Source: Yarrowia lipolytica
Lineage: Eukaryota; Ascomycota; Dipodascomycetes; Dipodascales
Assembly: GCF_001761485.1 (NCBI RefSeq)
Contig: NC_090775.1
Location: 3,913,001 to 3,977,000 of the forward strand
Length of the DNA: 64,000 nucleotides
Direction of reading: 5' to 3'
Shown here: one piece after another, positions 29,891-40,827 of the stretch
Layout of the letters: each line of letters begins with the position of its first letter
Numbering within the stretch: position 1 is the stretch's first letter
Translations under genes and position numbers: made by a program
The notes under the pieces: model-generated
What the model saw: the letters and a program-made list of their open reading frames with translations, nothing else
Database searches by the model: none
Told to the model about the DNA's origin: nothing

Positions 29891-32831
29891 TGTACTTGTT
29901 GTTGCTTGTATCTGTCTGGATGATGGGACTGCTGGGAAGATTTATAAATATAGTCTCTGCACACAACTGACTGCCGTGCTGCAGCTTCGGTAAAATTAAG
30001 GTTTCACTAACACGACCTGTGCGAGAAACGAAGGGAGGATAAACCGCGTGTTTCAGGTGATGGCGGTGATTTTGAGCCACAAACGTATTTAGTAAGATTC
30101 TCCAAAGTTTTTGATTCTTTTTGAATCGTCGTATTCCCCCTTTAAACCCATCTTCTATCTCCTCAAAGTCGACAAGTGTTGGCCATCAAACCTAATCATA
30201 CATCAATGGGTCTTATCACCGACACTGACGAATGATTCCGTGAAAGCTGCGGATGGATGATAACTGCGGTTATTTGTGCGACAAAAAAAGTATCCACAAA
30301 TTACAGACTAGTCGAGAAGCATATAGAGGAGTTTCCGGCGTCTGTGCGTTCAAATTCCTCCTCCTTCGGACTCCGATCCACGTTGAAAAGAGCCACTGAC
30401 CGCGTCGTCGCTTTGGTGAGACAATCAGCCACACTAACCGAAAATCGGTGCCGTGTGCCTCTTATCAATAATTATAAGTACAGTAAGTACACTGTACATA
30501 CTGTAACGTCGGCACTTAAACCCATACCCAAGAGCCATTCTAGATATGCAAGCGAGGACCAGACAGCCTGCAAATACGAATTTGGGTGCAATAGCGTAGC
30601 GTAACGACTTGGGTTTATTGTTACTACTGTAGAAGCAAGTGGTTGGTTACCATTGGAGTGAAGTCGTGTGAATTCCCTATCAAGCTTTCGGTAGTTTTGT
30701 CATCATGCACTTCTGAAGTTTAGACAGTGAGGTGGGGAATTATTTGTATTACAAGTATTTGTATGGACAGACGTGCTGTTTGTCCCGAGAATCCATTATA
30801 TATTGACTATCAGATCATTTTCAGTTGTGTTCATGCTTCATGTCAATCCCATGTCATTCCTCCACCAATTGAATACTCCTTTCCAGCTCACACTCTGACA
30901 ACGGCGCAGGTACAGCTCACATAATATTAAAGCGGCTCTTCTGAAACATGCCCGTTCTGGGATGACCTCCACAGCGTGCCGTCGTATTGTACAATGTATG
31001 TACTGTAGAACATATAACATCGGCAGTGTTCAAACCAAGCCATGATTTAATCCGCCTAAGGTGACAATCCACAATAAGACGCTTGGACGTATCGATTTTT
31101 ACTGGCTAATCATTCGCTAGCACACCTCAATTTGTACAGGCCAGTCTACCGTTAATGCTGACTTAGTAATGATGATATAAGCAGTGACAAACTATGGTAC
31201 TGTACTGTACAGTACAGCACGATGTACAGTACGAGTGCTTGTAGTAGTTAAACCAACTTGATAGTTTTCATTTACAGGGCATATTCGTGGGAACCTCTGA
31301 GGGTTGATATCAGGTTATCTTTTACCAATGCTGGTCTTGCAAACAGTATGTACAGTAACCTCACCGTGTACATTCTGGAGCAGTGTATACTGTAGTTCTG
31401 CCCGACGAGTACAGAAGGCACCGGTGCTGGTAGCCAGTTATAGTCACATGAGCTTCGGGTAATATTCACTAAAATCTCTTCAAACGATCCTCAACAGCTT
31501 GCGTGCCCCCTTCTGGAAGGTGTGTTCCATCGTTGTCCATTTACTGGTAGCATATGTGCACCCTCTTTCCATACTGTTGTACGTACATACTGTAGTGTAC
31601 AACTGCGAGTAAACATACTCATATCTTTTTCTCACGGGACGGGTTGTGGCTTATCCATAGCAACGTCGAGGCTCGATGGTTACAATACCACCAGCAGTCC
31701 GCGGTAACGAGGTGTCTAGACAGATGAAAGAGGTATACATGAACGCTGAAGTACACACATTGTAATAACTCTATGTGTGTGTAGATCTGTTTATATGGCC
31801 TCAAATTCCAGCCAGCTTCACTCTCCATATTCCCTCCTTCCTCTCTAATTTTGCCTTGGGCACATGCATTGAAGGACCAGACTTGATATGAGACTGTGAG
31901 ACTTGAAAGGTCTAAATTTTTCCTACAGCCGATACAGTTGCACTTGCACTTGCCAAAGTCAATCTATGTTCAATCGTTGGCGAGGGTAGCTACCGGCAAA
32001 CTGCTTATCGCATCACTCAGTCATCTCAGTATGTACAGAGTACGGTATGTACTGTGGTTGCTGTACCAGTACATTGTCTCACCCCATCGATTGACCACAT
32101 GTCCACCCCACAGACCATGTGCTCCACAAATTAGATCCCAAACTACATGTCCGTGTAACAGTTGTGGTGATCGTAAAACCGCCACTGAGGGGGCGGGGAA
32201 TGCCAGTGGTGTCCTCTTTTGTACTCTAATGTGACGCGTTGAGAAGATTACTTGATTAGTAGGTTCGATCCATTGTGTGTCTTACAAAAGATACGATTTC
32301 ATCGCAGATCGTTTATGATACAGCCTGATGAAGTGGTCACATGAAATCAAATACCCCCATGACACCAATTGAACATACATGATATCAACTCAGATACTTC
32401 CTCAGACAAATATAAGGACTTCCAGATGATTATTGACGGTGGCAAACAGAACAAAGCGGTGGCCGTTGATTGTCCGAACAAAGGAGTTTGGCATATGCTT
32501 AAATCCTCAACAACATTAATGATCCGCAGAGTTCGGCTGCGGCCAACGGCTGAATAATGGATGACAGCGGAATGAGATATTGGTGATGAAATGAGACAAA
32601 AAGCAATCAAGCCAATTACCTTAGGTCTATTTACAGCTACTGGTACTGGCTACCACGTACTCTTAATACACAATTCTACATGTACGTTCATATTGTTCTC
32701 CTTTTGTTCAATGCTAATCAATAATGCTTAATAAATGCGAATGTCGCCGGCGACATGTGTGTGTGTTTGTGTGTGTGTTTGTCGGTGTCTGTGTCTGGTT
32801 CGGTGCGTCTGATGTCTGTGCTTGGGTTTCA
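29891..32831. other. Long gene-poor region
   Basis: 2.9 kb upstream of the ABCC gene and downstream of the GNAT gene. Only short ORFs without protein-like composition (for example 30257-30604 and 31896-32234). It has GTAC-rich words at 30478-30505 and a dense run TACTGTACTGTACAGTACAG at 31199-31218. A GGTTCGATCC word at 32263 has no flanking tRNA fold. A non-coding RNA cannot be excluded. Confidence 0.5.
32757..32785. repeat. TG-rich microsatellite
   Basis: Short GTGTGTGTTTGTG-type tract beyond the 3' end of the GNAT gene. Confidence 0.7.
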
Positions 32832-33392
32832 TCACCACGAGTGTCTCATGAAGGCGTCGTCATAGGTGACTTCTCCAGAGGGCCACTCTCCTCGGAACTT
32901 TCGAACCTGAAAGTACTGAGAGGGAACGCCCATCAGCGACAGGTCTCGACGGGGAACGAATTCAAACTGCTTGTAGAACTCCGGGTTTCCCAGCAACACG
33001 ACGCCACCGGCATCGAGCTGGCCCTGGCAATGCTCAATGGCCGTATGCATGAGTTTGGCGCCGATCCCGTTGCCCTGGAAGTCGGGCAATACAGCAATGG
33101 GTCCAATGCCGTACCACTTGGGGCTCTGAACCTGTCCGTCCACCTTGACCTCACTCAGGAAAATCGTGCCAACCACCTGCTGTGTATTGTTATCGATGGC
33201 GACCCAGGACGCTGTGAGTGCGCCCGTGGCTCGCAAGTCGTGCACAATCTCCTGCTCCTGGTGGTTGGAGATGGCGAGCTTCGCAAACGCAGACTTGATC
33301 ACGTTGGAGATATCATCCTTGTGCCATGGCAGCTCAGGTGAGATCTTGACGTCCACTGTCGACGTTGTTGTAGTGCTCCAAGAGAAGATCAT
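32832..33392 (-). CDS. GNAT-family N-acetyltransferase
   Basis: 186 residues from the ATG at 33392. A single GNAT domain: the acetyl-CoA loop is VLPDFQGNGIGAKLM (Q106-x-x-G-x-G), preceded by the beta-4 strand WYGIGPIAV and followed by helix MHTAIEHCQ and the C-terminal PEFYKQFEFVPR, the pattern of YhbS-type bacterial and fungal acetyltransferases. No signal or membrane segment. The substrate is unknown; small-molecule amines are typical for this group. Flanked on both sides by TG-rich microsatellites (32757-32785 and 33391-33450). Confidence 0.85.
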   Translation of the reverse strand: MIFSWSTTTTSTVDVKISPELPWHKDDISNVIKSAFAKLAISNHQEQEIVHDLRATGALTASWVAIDNNTQQVVGTIFLSEVKVDGQVQSPKWYGIGPIAVLPDFQGNGIGAKLMHTAIEHCQGQLDAGGVVLLGNPEFYKQFEFVPRRDLSLMGVPSQYFQVRKFRGEWPSGEVTYDDAFMRHSW

Positions 33393-35118
33393 TGTGTGTT
33401 TGTGTGTGGGTATGCGAGTGAGATGTACGTGTGTGTGTGTCTGTGTGTAATGAGATGCAAGTTGTGTTTGTGGTGGTGGTTGTAGAAGTTGTCTGTTAGT
33501 TGTTGGTCCTTCGGTCTGTCAGTATCACTATGGGGTGGTGGTGTCCTGTCGTCGTTTCGGTCCTTGAAGATATATAAGTTCTCTTAAGTCCACAAGCTGC
33601 GCCGTACATGTATATAAATCAAGTCTCGGGCGGAGCTTCTTTCCTGCTTCCCTCTATCCGATTTGAGTTAGGCCCTGGTAGGATTTTGGTTTCAAAGCTA
33701 AAAATTATAGCGACGTACCAGACTCTAAAGTTGTCTGTTGTCACAATCAAGGTCAAGACGGGGCAAAAGGTGTATTTTAGCTGACGCCCCTACAAGTAGT
33801 CTCTCTTTGGTCCGCTACTTGTGGATCACAACCTCCAAACTCCGAATAATTAAGCTCCGTAGCTCATGTCAATATCAAGTGTTTTCTTCTTCTCCGGAAC
33901 AGCATCCGGTTTTCCCCTACATTCCGGATCCTGCACGTCCACCCCAGATTTTTATTTTTTATTTTCCCATTTCCAATGTTGCGGTGGCTCTTTCGGACGT
34001 CGGCAACTGTCAGCTGCAGCACAGATGAATGCCCATCTGTTAATATTCAACTAAAGTTAGTTAGGTTTTGTGGGTTGTAGATTTGTAAGCCCTAAACCCA
34101 CTTTTGCCTTGAGACATAATTTACGCACACTGAGTCGTCGCCTGGCGGGAAAAAAAACCAAAACCCAACACTCAACAGCCACTTTTAAGATACTCAACAG
34201 AAAATGGCAGAACAAACGAAGAGGTGGCGTTTCTATACACCACAAGCAGAAGAATCTCATCGGTCTGGAGAGGCAACGACAAGGAATAATCGGACAGTGT
34301 CTCAATAACCCGGGTTGAGCAATATTCTGAAACACAGGCCAGGTCTGTATTGATTATACTCTTAAGCCCTTCTAACTCCGACGATCACAGTGTAGCCTAG
34401 CGAAATAAGTTTTGGGCACGGGATACATCTGGGCGCGGGAATACTGCGGCATTTAAAAAATCCGGGGTAGCCATAGCAACAGGCTACCTTATACTCGAAC
34501 TGGTGAGAAGAGCAAATGAAGACCCTATAAGATCTGAGCGTGAATTATACGGTTAAATCTCCGCCTCACTGCAACACACTACAGCAGTTTCTGTTGCTTT
34601 TGTTTCTGTTTCTGTCTCTGTCTCTGTCTCCGTAGGCGATTATCTGTTGCTCTGTTGCAGAGCTACGTTGCTCAGGCGTAGCAAGAAAGCAGTCTTGGCC
34701 GTCTTAACACCCTCCTTTTTCATGTTGAGCAGTAGTTGCTGTAGCTGCTATACATCACCCACTGGCTTGCGCTTTTCTTGAATGTTACATCAACCCTACA
34801 AGTAGTGCTCTGATATAGGTTCCAGCCTCGCGTATGTGTATGTACAGAGCAACCGATAGTCCATGCGACTGCCGAATTCGGACACGGGCATCTCACTTGC
34901 GTATGTATGGAAAATAAAAATACGACAGTCGAACATAAAGGGATGACGAGTAGTCACAGAGGGAATTGATGAACAAAGACGGGATTTTGCCACCTACAAG
35001 CCAGATTTTCTATTTACAACAATATCTGGTCAAATTTCAGTTTCGTTACATAAATCGTTATGTCAAAGGAGTGTGGGAGGTTAAGAGAATTATCACCGGC
35101 AAACTATCTGTTAATTGC
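33393..35118. other. Intergenic, GNAT promoter and XPR2 3' side
   Basis: 1.7 kb. TG-rich tract at 33391-33450, TCTG-type tract (34586-34630), and CTACAAGTAG at 33789-33798 and 34797-34806. Short ORFs (for example 34057-34335) lack protein-like features. No gene seen. Confidence 0.5.
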
Positions 35119-36483
35119 CTAAATGCCAACACCGTTGTAGGCAACAGCGTTGGGAGAGCCCTTGAGGTTGGTGGTGGGAAGAACACCGGTGTTGGACTCA
35201 GTAATAAGAGCCTCGACCTGGGCAGGGGTGAGAACCTCGTCATTGATGGACAGGTAGTAGGAGGCAAGACCGGCAACGTGGGGACAGGCCATGGAGGTAC
35301 CGGAGTAGACCAAAGTACCAGAGTCGGACTGGTAAGAGGCAGAGATGATATCGGAGCCGGGGGCAAAGACATCAACACAAGTTCCGTAGTTGGATCCCTG
35401 TCCACCGGACCAGACGGAGATCTTATCGCTAGAGTCAATGGAACCCACAGTGATGATACCAGAGGTGGAGCCTCCAATGTTACCGGGAGAGTCGTTACAG
35501 GCGTCCACGGCATCGTTTCCCGCAGCGATGGCGACAAGCAGACCCTCCTGGGTAGCTCGAGACCATAGGGCGTCCTGGGAAGCGGACTTGGGTCCTCCTC
35601 CAGAGAAGTTCAGCACTCCTCGAGGCAGAGTGTCTCGCTTGGAGATGTAGTCGTTGAGAGCCCAGGTGAAGCCCTGGTTGATGACGGAGAGAGCTGCGGA
35701 TCGGCCTGCAAACACCTTGACGGCCACCAGCTTGGTGTTGGCGTCGACTCCGTATGTCTTTCCTCCCACGGTACCTGCAACGTGAGTGCCGTGACCGAGA
35801 AGATCAGCGTTCTGTGTGTCAGCGAAGTTGGCTCCCCAGACAGCTCGGCCTCCGAACTCGGAGTGGGTGGTTCGGATACCAGAGTCAACAACGTAAGAAA
35901 CGGTGGGGTGCTTGCCAACTGTCTCTCGAACGTAGGCGTAGTTTCCAGTCTGGGCCTTCTTATGAGAGATTCTAGACAGGCCCCATTGAGTGACGGGAGT
36001 AGTCTGGATAGCTCGCTTGGCATTAGAAGAAGCAGGAATCTCGGGGAGAGACACAATGGTATCGGGCTCGACCGTCAGAACAGACGACTCCTTGAGCTTG
36101 TCAACGATAGTGGAGTTGAACTTTCCAACAAATCCGAGAAAGCCAGATCCATCCGTGTAGACAGGAAGATCAAGAGCAGAGGTGATACCGTTGGACGAGT
36201 CCTCGTCGACCAGAGAGTCCAGCTTCTGGATTTCGGAGGCGATCTGGTCAACAGTAGCGCTACTGTCAAAGACAACGATGAACTGATCCTTCTCATCAAG
36301 ATCTCGCTTGTGGTGCTTAAACTTCTTGGACTGCTTAGCGACCACGGACAGAATAGATGAGTAGGCAGCGGCGGCAGGGCCCTCAGGCACAGCAGCAGGG
36401 GCAGCATCAGGAGCAGGGGCAGGGGCGGCCAGGGGAGCGGCCAGAACGGCAGTGAGAATAGTAAAGGCGGTAGCGAGCTTCAT
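35119..36483 (-). CDS. XPR2: Alkaline extracellular protease (subtilisin family)
   Basis: Secreted subtilisin-like serine protease of 454 residues, the length I recall for Y. lipolytica AEP. Signal peptide residues 1-15, then a run of X-Ala/X-Pro dipeptides (about 16-36) for dipeptidyl-aminopeptidase trimming, then a pro-region with one N-glycosylation site (N123-S-T). The Kex2-like site K156-R157 frees a 297-residue mature enzyme starting AIQTTPVTQWG. Catalytic triad D200 (VVDSG), H231 (GHGTHVAG), S397 (GTSMACPH); oxyanion Asn within AAGNDA. ATG at 36483. The naming is backed by the promoter block upstream. Secreted when alkaline pH and protein-rich media favour it, which is established for this gene. 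Confidence 0.97.
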   Translation of the reverse strand: MKLATAFTILTAVLAAPLAAPAPAPDAAPAAVPEGPAAAAYSSILSVVAKQSKKFKHHKRDLDEKDQFIVVFDSSATVDQIASEIQKLDSLVDEDSSNGITSALDLPVYTDGSGFLGFVGKFNSTIVDKLKESSVLTVEPDTIVSLPEIPASSNAKRAIQTTPVTQWGLSRISHKKAQTGNYAYVRETVGKHPTVSYVVDSGIRTTHSEFGGRAVWGANFADTQNADLLGHGTHVAGTVGGKTYGVDANTKLVAVKVFAGRSAALSVINQGFTWALNDYISKRDTLPRGVLNFSGGGPKSASQDALWSRATQEGLLVAIAAGNDAVDACNDSPGNIGGSTSGIITVGSIDSSDKISVWSGGQGSNYGTCVDVFAPGSDIISASYQSDSGTLVYSGTSMACPHVAGLASYYLSINDEVLTPAQVEALITESNTGVLPTTNLKGSPNAVAYNGVGI

Positions 36484-36540
36484 TGTTGGATTGGAGGATT
36501 GGATAGTGGGTTGGTGCTCTTCAACGGGCCCGTCGATGGG

Positions 36541-36548
36541 GTTTATAT
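36541..36548 (-). promoter_or_regulatory. XPR2 TATA box
   Basis: On the minus strand this reads GATATAAA, about 60 bp before the XPR2 ATG. Confidence 0.6.
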
Positions 36549-36610
36549 CGTGTTTCTGGACAAGATACTATCCAGAAACTGCTCTGATTGCGTCACGAAA
36601 CACGGCTCTC

Positions 36611-36630
36611 GCCAAGACGCGCCAAGACGA
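36611..36630. promoter_or_regulatory. Tandem GCCAAG sites in XPR2 UAS2 (Rim101/PacC type)
   Basis: Two copies of the decamer GCCAAGACG(C/A) side by side, 128-147 bp before the XPR2 ATG, inside the stretch described in the literature as UAS2. GCCAAG fits the PacC/Rim101 core GCCARG, in line with alkaline induction of XPR2. Confidence 0.8.
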
Positions 36631-37183
36631 TGCCCTCATTATCTTGGTGCAATACAGGTGGAGTGTGTGCATTAGTTGGTGCCGTGCCTTCTCACGATAT
36701 CTGACAGGGGCTTGGGTTTGGGTTGGAAGTCGGATTCCGCTGAAACATGGTGTTGTGCAGATGTGAGTCTCTCAAAGTCGGTTCATCATACTCCATTGAC
36801 ATCATGGTACAGTGCGTACGTAAAAGATGGCCTGACTACAAGTAGTGGGATCTCTCTAACATTGTCCATCACATCGTAAATCACACCGCCTATCCATGAA
36901 CCCTGATGCCGATCGTCGAAGTTAGACCAGGGCCAGTGGTGGGTAGCGTGGGGTAGGCTGCCACTGCCGTTGGAACCCCTTGTGTCCCTGGACTACAACT
37001 TAACCAACATGTCAGACAAAGGAGAGAAAAGTGTCCGCTCCACCGAACTGACGCCAGGAATGTACCGTGGCGCTCAAGAGGTCATGTGTAATTAAGGATA
37101 CAAGATAAGCTGCGCCCTTGAATGCAAAAAGCACGCAGCTCATATGTTAATTTCCAATCAATGTTTCAGGGATGCATAGGACC

Positions 37184-37288
37184 CCGGATCGAGGTGGGCG
37201 GGAACAACGGTCTCGATAATGTACGTACACTACACACAAAGAGAAGCAAGTGGGGGCGGGACTGCACGGCACTTGTGAGACACCTCAG
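37184..37288 (-). promoter_or_regulatory. XPR2 UAS1B upstream activating block
   Basis: 105 bp, 701-805 bp before the XPR2 ATG. On the minus strand it matches, as far as I can recall, the UAS1B element widely described for this promoter, including its GC-rich CCCGCCCCCAC and CCCGCCCACC boxes and the central TGTACGTACA palindrome. Confidence 0.85.
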
Positions 37289-37644
37289 ATTGTACCTGAT
37301 ACGCCTGAATATCGCAAATATTATGACTGTGTTGCAGGCTTGTCTTGACACTGTGTTCCGCTAGCCGGTGGATGTACCATCTATCAAACGGCTCTACGTA
37401 CGTAACCCAAAACCCAAACTCTCCACGCGTTGCTGCTCTAACTGTCGCGACCTTATCTCTGACATAATTTCTGTGGCTTGGTACATACGCCACGCAACGA
37501 CATGTTAGCTACAATAGTCTACTGAAGGTACAGTACTATACATACGCCTGTTTGGGTGGCCTGTCAATAAATCATGTGCAAGGCTACATACTTCTGCTGT
37601 ATGGTTGGCTTGTTTAGTGTCTTCATGCATGCAAACTGCATTAC

Positions 37645-39837
37645 CTACCCACCCATTACGCCTTCAGGACGCTCACCCTCACGCACAACAATGACTTTCC
37701 GAGATAACAATTCCCGCAGGTCCTCTGTGATGGAAACAGGCTCGGAGCCGTCCGCTGAGTTGCGTCTGTCCTCGTTCTTTCGGTCAATAAGCTCGACCGT
37801 ACGTCTGAATCGGTAGAACAAGAGCTCGGCACGAACAAGAAGCTCGTCCAAATCGATGGTCATGGACAGCTCGTTCATGTACTTCAGAATCTCATCAAAC
37901 CCAGCCAGATGGTCAATCATGACGTCCTTGTGCTTATCGAGGATAGCCAGGCACACAAATAGAACAAATTGGGACGACAGGTAATCTGTCCACAACACCT
38001 CCCACAGACGCAAAACGTCATCCCAGAGCAACTCTCGCTTGAACCACACCAGCAGCATTCTGAAGAAGAAAAACAGATTGGTTGACTCGGTCTTCTCAAG
38101 GTGCTTGTACAGTGAGGGAAGCATAAATTGGACCAAATGGTCCAGACAAAGAAGCTGGTTTCTCATGCCACTCTGGTCCCGGAGGTAGTTTCGCTCCATG
38201 CGCTCCATGAAGGCCGAAAACGCCCAAAATGCCAGTGTGTCATCCTGCAGCACGACATACAGCGGTGATAGGAGGTCTGACATGCCCTGGACATAGCCCA
38301 GATTCTTGTTATGCTGGTTGTAGGTAATCAACATGTCACGGAGCTGGATCAAATGAATGTTGGAGTTTATCTGGGACGAAAACCCAAACTCATCCTTATC
38401 GTAGTTGTCATCATCCCCGTCCTTTTTGGCGTCACACTCGGCAAAAAATGTGATGTTTCGGTCGGTACGGTGCACGTCTTTTTCGATTCGGGAAAGTTGG
38501 TCTCGCCAAAAGTCGTCCCGCTCCTTGTCCTCCTGTACCCACCACTCCTTCTTGAGCCGGTTGTAGTCAACTCTAAGCTTTGACACCAGTTCCTTGCGTT
38601 CTGCAGCTGTCGAGTCCCAAGGATAGACGCCAAGCAGGAACAGCCAACCCTCGGGCCTGACAGCGGGAGCTAATCCACCGTGGAAAATGCGCTCCTTGAC
38701 CTCATTGACTGTGACAATCAGCCGACCATTGTAATCAAAGAAGGCGTTCCATTCGGCCAACGACACTTCGTTTCGTCTCTGCGGGTTGTTTTCGGCGTCA
38801 ATAAGCTCGAACCCCTCGTCTGACACCAGCTCCCGTAGCTCATCGTCAAACAGAACCTTGAGCTTTGCCCTCTGACTCTCCTCCGCCACACTGAGGGCCC
38901 ATTTGGCCAAGTAGATTCGAGCAGAGTCAAAATCGTCTCCAATTTTCTTGACTTCGGGCTTCATGAGCAGTTGCTTGACGGGCTGTGGCGAAGAGTCCCA
39001 GACACCCTGAGACACCTTTCGGGTCAGTTGTGTCACCTTAGCAAGGTTGCTGAGAAGACCCCACCGGATATCTGAGAAGGCCTTTTGAACCTGGGCCCCT
39101 CGGTCAACAGGGTCACCTCCAGCGCCTCGGCCTGGAATACCAGCAACTAGTTGAGAAGGCTCCTCAGAGCCTCCGGTGAGATTAGTACCGAACCGTTCAG
39201 CGTCACCTTCTCGTGGGTTGACAAGCAAGAATGAATGGTCGCTTTCAGCCCGCTCGAGGTTCGCGTACTTAGAGAGCACTTGAATGAAGTGATCGCCGCC
39301 CCAGAACATAGACGAGCCTGACTCGCTGTCAAAGGTCTCGAACTTTTTGTTGCGTCGCTTCTGCTCCATGATTGTAGACTGACTTTCGGCGTCGTGGAAG
39401 TAGAGCGGAGGAAGCTGGTCTTCCTTGGAACGTGTGTGGATGGTGATAGAGCCCCACCACCAGCCAAGTGAGGGCTGTTTGACCTGTAGAGAAAAGATGT
39501 CGCTGATGGGGATAGAAAACGCGTAGCTGGAGAAAGAAGAAGAGGGAGGTGGCGACACTAGCGTCTCGGCCAGGTTGAGGGACGACGAGGCCGGGGTGCC
39601 ACTCTCTTTGATATCGACTTTGACATAAGACTCAAAGTCGGCGGCGGACTCTTGTAGCTTCGATTCGGGGATCCAAGCAACCAGAATTTCTTTGTCGGTG
39701 GTTGCTCCCCGAGGTTTGGCGAGTGCTAGAAACCCGGGAATGTTGTCCTTTGAGGAAGGTGTAGGGTGAACATAGACCTGGTGGTTAATACTGGTAAGTT
39801 GTGTGTGTGACACAGACACAGGCCATAGGCTGTTCAT
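37645..39837 (-). CDS. GYP7: Gyp7, TBC-domain Rab GTPase-activating protein
   Basis: RabGAP acting on Ypt7-type Rabs in vacuole fusion. I start it at the ATG at 39837 (MNSLWPVSVSH); the open frame begins 3 codons earlier with TTG. 730 residues, which agrees with my memory of the Y. lipolytica Gyp7 entry found next to XPR2. N-terminal regulatory region about 1-370. The TBC domain starts near residue 385 (GWLFLLGVYPWDST) and has the two catalytic fingers: Arg in IEKDVHRTDRN (about 455) and Gln in LGYVQGMSDLL (about 515). The later motif FAFSAFMERM and the helical C-terminus complete the TBC fold. Confidence 0.95.
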   Translation of the reverse strand: MNSLWPVSVSHTQLTSINHQVYVHPTPSSKDNIPGFLALAKPRGATTDKEILVAWIPESKLQESAADFESYVKVDIKESGTPASSSLNLAETLVSPPPSSSFSSYAFSIPISDIFSLQVKQPSLGWWWGSITIHTRSKEDQLPPLYFHDAESQSTIMEQKRRNKKFETFDSESGSSMFWGGDHFIQVLSKYANLERAESDHSFLLVNPREGDAERFGTNLTGGSEEPSQLVAGIPGRGAGGDPVDRGAQVQKAFSDIRWGLLSNLAKVTQLTRKVSQGVWDSSPQPVKQLLMKPEVKKIGDDFDSARIYLAKWALSVAEESQRAKLKVLFDDELRELVSDEGFELIDAENNPQRRNEVSLAEWNAFFDYNGRLIVTVNEVKERIFHGGLAPAVRPEGWLFLLGVYPWDSTAAERKELVSKLRVDYNRLKKEWWVQEDKERDDFWRDQLSRIEKDVHRTDRNITFFAECDAKKDGDDDNYDKDEFGFSSQINSNIHLIQLRDMLITYNQHNKNLGYVQGMSDLLSPLYVVLQDDTLAFWAFSAFMERMERNYLRDQSGMRNQLLCLDHLVQFMLPSLYKHLEKTESTNLFFFFRMLLVWFKRELLWDDVLRLWEVLWTDYLSSQFVLFVCLAILDKHKDVMIDHLAGFDEILKYMNELSMTIDLDELLVRAELLFYRFRRTVELIDRKNEDRRNSADGSEPVSITEDLRELLSRKVIVVREGERPEGVMGG

Positions 39838-40827
39838 TGTTGTCAAAGATGTCGGTATTGGCTTATTTACAGGTCAACCAGACACCAAAGTAGCCCTTAA
39901 ATCACAGACCCACGGTCTCCGCCGTCTGTTTGTGTAACTCATGATATCAAACGGCTGTAGCGCCACCCTTCATTGTCGTACTCACCTTGCTTTTGCTAAA
40001 CAGCAACTGGCACTTCGAGCTACTCATGTGTTCAACAATCACAAAACTGTCGTGGGAAGTTGAAGGCGAAAAATCAACCGAATTAGCACGCTTCATGAAT
40101 GGTTGAAGAGGTCGCTATCGGTTGCGGTGGCGCTGCACGATACAGAGTTTAAACTCTGGGGAGGCGTGCTATGATACGCGAGATGACGTTGCGTAGTGGG
40201 CAATGGGAGAGTAGGAGCGGGTGTTTTTGATCCAAAAAAAAATGATAATAATGATGAAATTGAGTCACTTGTGAGAATTATTTAATAAAATTCCAAAAAT
40301 TTACACCATACGACACTGAAATGGGCCCTACAAGTAGCCATCACTCACATGGAAACGGAGATGAAACTTACAGTGTGGTGTATCAGAGAGAGTGGAGAGG
40401 GTTACAAAAATGATACAAGTACAGGTACAGTATCAGAAATTTTCATGCTGTAAAGTTGATAGGTCGTCATTTATCTTGCAAGTACTTGTTGCTTACCAAT
40501 ATACATTTGGTTGTCCTTTGCACCAACTCTCTGTAGCACTGCCTATGGTGCCAAAACAGGCATCTACTGTACATACGTTCTGTATTTGTTCAAGCGGCTA
40601 AGCATTGCCCGGATGGTCACTGTACATGATTTACTAATTATACGTACAGTATGTACTGTAAGTACTGTACCAGTACGATCCACTTCACCTTCAACTACTA
40701 GTCTTGTAGAAATGCACTCTATTTACAGAAAACTACTTGTACTGTACCATTAGTCTCTGAGAGCTACCCTAAGCTCGTCTACCTCTACCCCAGAAAAATG
40801 TATATGCCGTCATTCACCCTTTCAGTC
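39838..40827. other. Intergenic, GYP7 promoter and WD40 gene 3' side
   Basis: 990 bp. It holds an A-run with AATGATAATAATGATG near 40230-40260, CTACAAGTAG at 40329-40338, and a GTAC-rich cluster at 40645-40680. No gene seen. Confidence 0.5.

Larger units (their letters stand above)
36484..37644. promoter_or_regulatory. XPR2 promoter / GYP7 3' region
   Basis: 1161 bp between the XPR2 start and the GYP7 stop, both on the minus strand. It contains the TATA box, UAS2 and UAS1B listed separately. No ORF of note. Confidence 0.85.

Noticed and set aside
31896-32234. 112-codon ORF in the 30-33 kb gap
   Set aside because: No protein-like composition or domain; probably a chance frame.
32255-32275. 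B-box-like GGTTCGATCC
   Set aside because: The flanking bases do not form a T-arm or any tRNA fold.
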